Below, one piece after another: positions 23,774 to 25,158 of a DNA stretch of 25,158 nucleotides (within the stretch, counting starts at the first letter, position 1; each line of letters opens with the position of its first letter). Location: assembly GCA_934725535.1 (NCBI GenBank), contig CAKVBV010000034.1:1-25158 (forward strand), read 5' to 3'. The translations under genes were made by a program, and so were the position numbers. The notes below the pieces were generated by a model. The model was not told the DNA's origin. It saw only the letters and a program-made list of their open reading frames with translations, and ran no database searches. This DNA comes from an uncultured Bacteroidales bacterium. Its GTDB lineage: Bacteria; Bacteroidota; Bacteroidia; Bacteroidales; Paludibacteraceae.

Positions 23774-25158
23774 TTATTTTACATCTTGAACAAGTCGTAC
23801 CGAGCAACCGAAGTAGCGAGTGTTGACCCCATCTGAGAACTGTGGGAGATTCAAGTTGAAATCGTCGAAACACAGGAAATACACGCTATCGCTACTGCGC
23901 GCTATACTTGACCAATAACAACCACAACTCTGTACACCGGACACATTTTGACCTCTACGTTCGCCTGCTGCAGGGAAAAAGACAGCACCCGCTGTCTCCA
24001 TTACTTTCCACTGCTCCGCATCAAACACATTCGTTGCCTTCGTTGTCCACCCACTTGCGGCAGGTGTCCATATGACAGATGACGGTTTTACAAAGCCATC
24101 GGATAGAAGTATCACGCCATACATTCCATTCACAGTACCTTGAGACCATAGATATTGAGCATTCTTACGAGTGTTGAATAAATATTCCCATTCGTCAGTT
24201 GTCAAAGTGCGCCACATACCAGCCTCGTTACCACCATTGCTGATAGCATTGTACACGCCCCAATCATAATTGGCACTTGAACCTGTCAGATTGCGGTTGG
24301 ACATATTGTCTGAAGGACCATAGCCATAAGGATTGACACTATATAGGTATGTATAATCCCAGCCACATTCACCAATAATAGGCTGCATCTCGCAATTTTG
24401 AGTACTATCTGTCTTAATGCCTGCCATATTCTGTGCACTATTTGCCCAAGGCTGATAATTGATGGCTGCAGGGTCATTAGCAGTATTGTCAAAACCACTT
24501 GTTCCCCAACCAAACAGGTCTATCCAACCATCATACGTAGCAGAGATATTGCTGTTTGCACTGCCGATATAATCCGTCTGGTTTTCCGCAAAACGCCATG
24601 TGTTGGTACTTGCTTGGTATTGCAGATTGCCTTTTGAAAAATACACTTGTTTATTGGCAGAAACAGAAAACTTACCCACAAGGCTACCCTCTGTACCTGT
24701 ACTACCACCACCGGTATTCCCCTTTTCGGGTGTTGTATATACAATCTCATTACCATAAACAGTACCTTCCGCATTGACAGCATACGCACGCAGGTAGTAG
24801 GTAGTCTGTTCCGTCAGTCCTGTGATTGTTATTGAGAAAGTCCCTGTACCTTTACCCACCTTGGTTACATTGTCTGCTGTAGTGGGTTCTGTATGGGTAG
24901 CATAGCAGATACCGCGCTCGGTAATGGCATCGTAGTCACTGAAACGCACCGTACCGCCCAAAGCAAGTGAATTATGCGTAGCATGGGCAACAGCAGATGT
25001 GCTGACAGTTGCAACGCCACTACCACAGACATCCACATACACTGTATCTTTGACAATCACACGAATAGTGTCATGTATTGTTTCGCACTCCTGCAAAATA
25101 CCTTCAGGGAACTGCAAGAACGTTACACTATCCACATCGGTGGTGAAGAACTGCATGT
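23774..25158 (-). CDS. Partial surface protein: FnIII-like domain plus Bacteroidales 'FSxGNLQYQ' domain
   Basis: This minus-strand gene runs off the right edge. 460 residues are visible from an internal Met; no signal peptide is seen, so the true start lies outside. After a coiled or stalk-like segment (IHDTIRVIVKDTVYVDVC, about 27-44) comes an FnIII-like domain (about 49-142: GGTVRFSDYDAITERGICYA, LTEQTTYYLRAYAVNAEGTVYGNE). Then comes a Gly/Thr-rich linker (143-158) and a large C-terminal domain (159-460) with VYFSKGNLQYQASTNTWRFAE, WIDLFGWGTSGF, LTTDEWEYLF, FFPAAGERRG and a final SVRLVQDVK. This last domain recurs in many Bacteroidales surface proteins and resembles the FISUMP/sulfatase-modifying-like fold group. 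The role is unknown; adhesion or ligand display is possible. No glycan-degrading motif is visible. Confidence 0.75.
   Translation of the reverse strand, partial: MQFFTTDVDSVTFLQFPEGILQECETIHDTIRVIVKDTVYVDVCGSGVATVSTSAVAHATHNSLALGGTVRFSDYDAITERGICYATHTEPTTADNVTKVGKGTGTFSITITGLTEQTTYYLRAYAVNAEGTVYGNEIVYTTPEKGNTGGGSTGTEGSLVGKFSVSANKQVYFSKGNLQYQASTNTWRFAENQTDYIGSANSNISATYDGWIDLFGWGTSGFDNTANDPAAINYQPWANSAQNMAGIKTDSTQNCEMQPIIGECGWDYTYLYSVNPYGYGPSDNMSNRNLTGSSANYDWGVYNAISNGGNEAGMWRTLTTDEWEYLFNTRKNAQYLWSQGTVNGMYGVILLSDGFVKPSSVIWTPAASGWTTKATNVFDAEQWKVMETAGAVFFPAAGERRGQNVSGVQSCGCYWSSIARSSDSVYFLCFDDFNLNLPQFSDGVNTRYFGCSVRLVQDVK

Noticed and set aside
23774..25158. Possible diversity-generating retroelement target, because the C-terminal domain resembles the sulfatase-modifying/C-lectin-like group
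   Set aside because: No reverse transcriptase gene, template repeat or duplicated 3' segment is visible in the window.

Overview
The window looks like chromosomal DNA of a gut-type Bacteroidales (phylum Bacteroidota). Supporting signs are a SusC/SusD outer-membrane pair, several Bacteroidota-type promoters (TTG or TTTG, about 20 bp, then TAnnTTTG), a GldA-type ABC ATPase, a DUF5606 protein, a succinate:acetate CoA-transferase-type enzyme and a surface protein built on the repeated 'KxxFSxGNLQYQ' domain found in this order. Coding DNA is GC-rich by eye. No tRNA, rRNA, CRISPR array or intact transposase gene was seen.

Layout. (1) 1-814: a decayed membrane-protein fragment on the minus strand, a dispersed hairpin repeat, a 14-bp inverted repeat joined to an 11-bp tandem array, then the efp promoter. 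(2) 815-1378: efp, followed by hairpins and two copies of a 36-bp repeat. (3) 1686-8129: a tightly packed operon of cca-type nucleotidyltransferase, nadB, an NlpC/P60 peptidase, a PPIase-like lipoprotein, a GldA-like ATPase and ruvB, with gaps of a few bases or overlaps of 4-7 bases. A YjjG-type HAD phosphatase follows. (4) 8995-14014: a Type III restriction-modification locus (mod, res) behind a long, highly structured leader, surrounded and invaded by short GC-rich palindromes. (5) 14131-16246: a three-gene operon of DUF5606, Nif3-family and coiled-coil/zinc-ribbon proteins, closed by a strong terminator. (6) 16434-21989: a susC/susD pair with phased candidate operator half-sites upstream of its promoter. 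(7) 22092-25158, minus strand: an acetyl-CoA hydrolase/CoA-transferase with its own promoter, and a partial FnIII-containing surface protein running off the right edge.

How the genes relate. Most are housekeeping: translation (EF-P, tRNA CCA end), NAD synthesis (NadB), envelope (NlpC/P60, PPIase, SusCD), recombination (RuvB) and fermentative CoA exchange. The accessory part is the Type III R-M island. Its Mod has an AT-rich central target-recognition segment, which suggests specificity exchange. Its N-terminal part carries an in-frame insertion made of two perfect palindromes, and a third palindrome lies in its C-terminal part. The main points for a second look are these palindromes, the mod leader, the phased repeats before susC, and the element shared by the efp and susC upstream regions.
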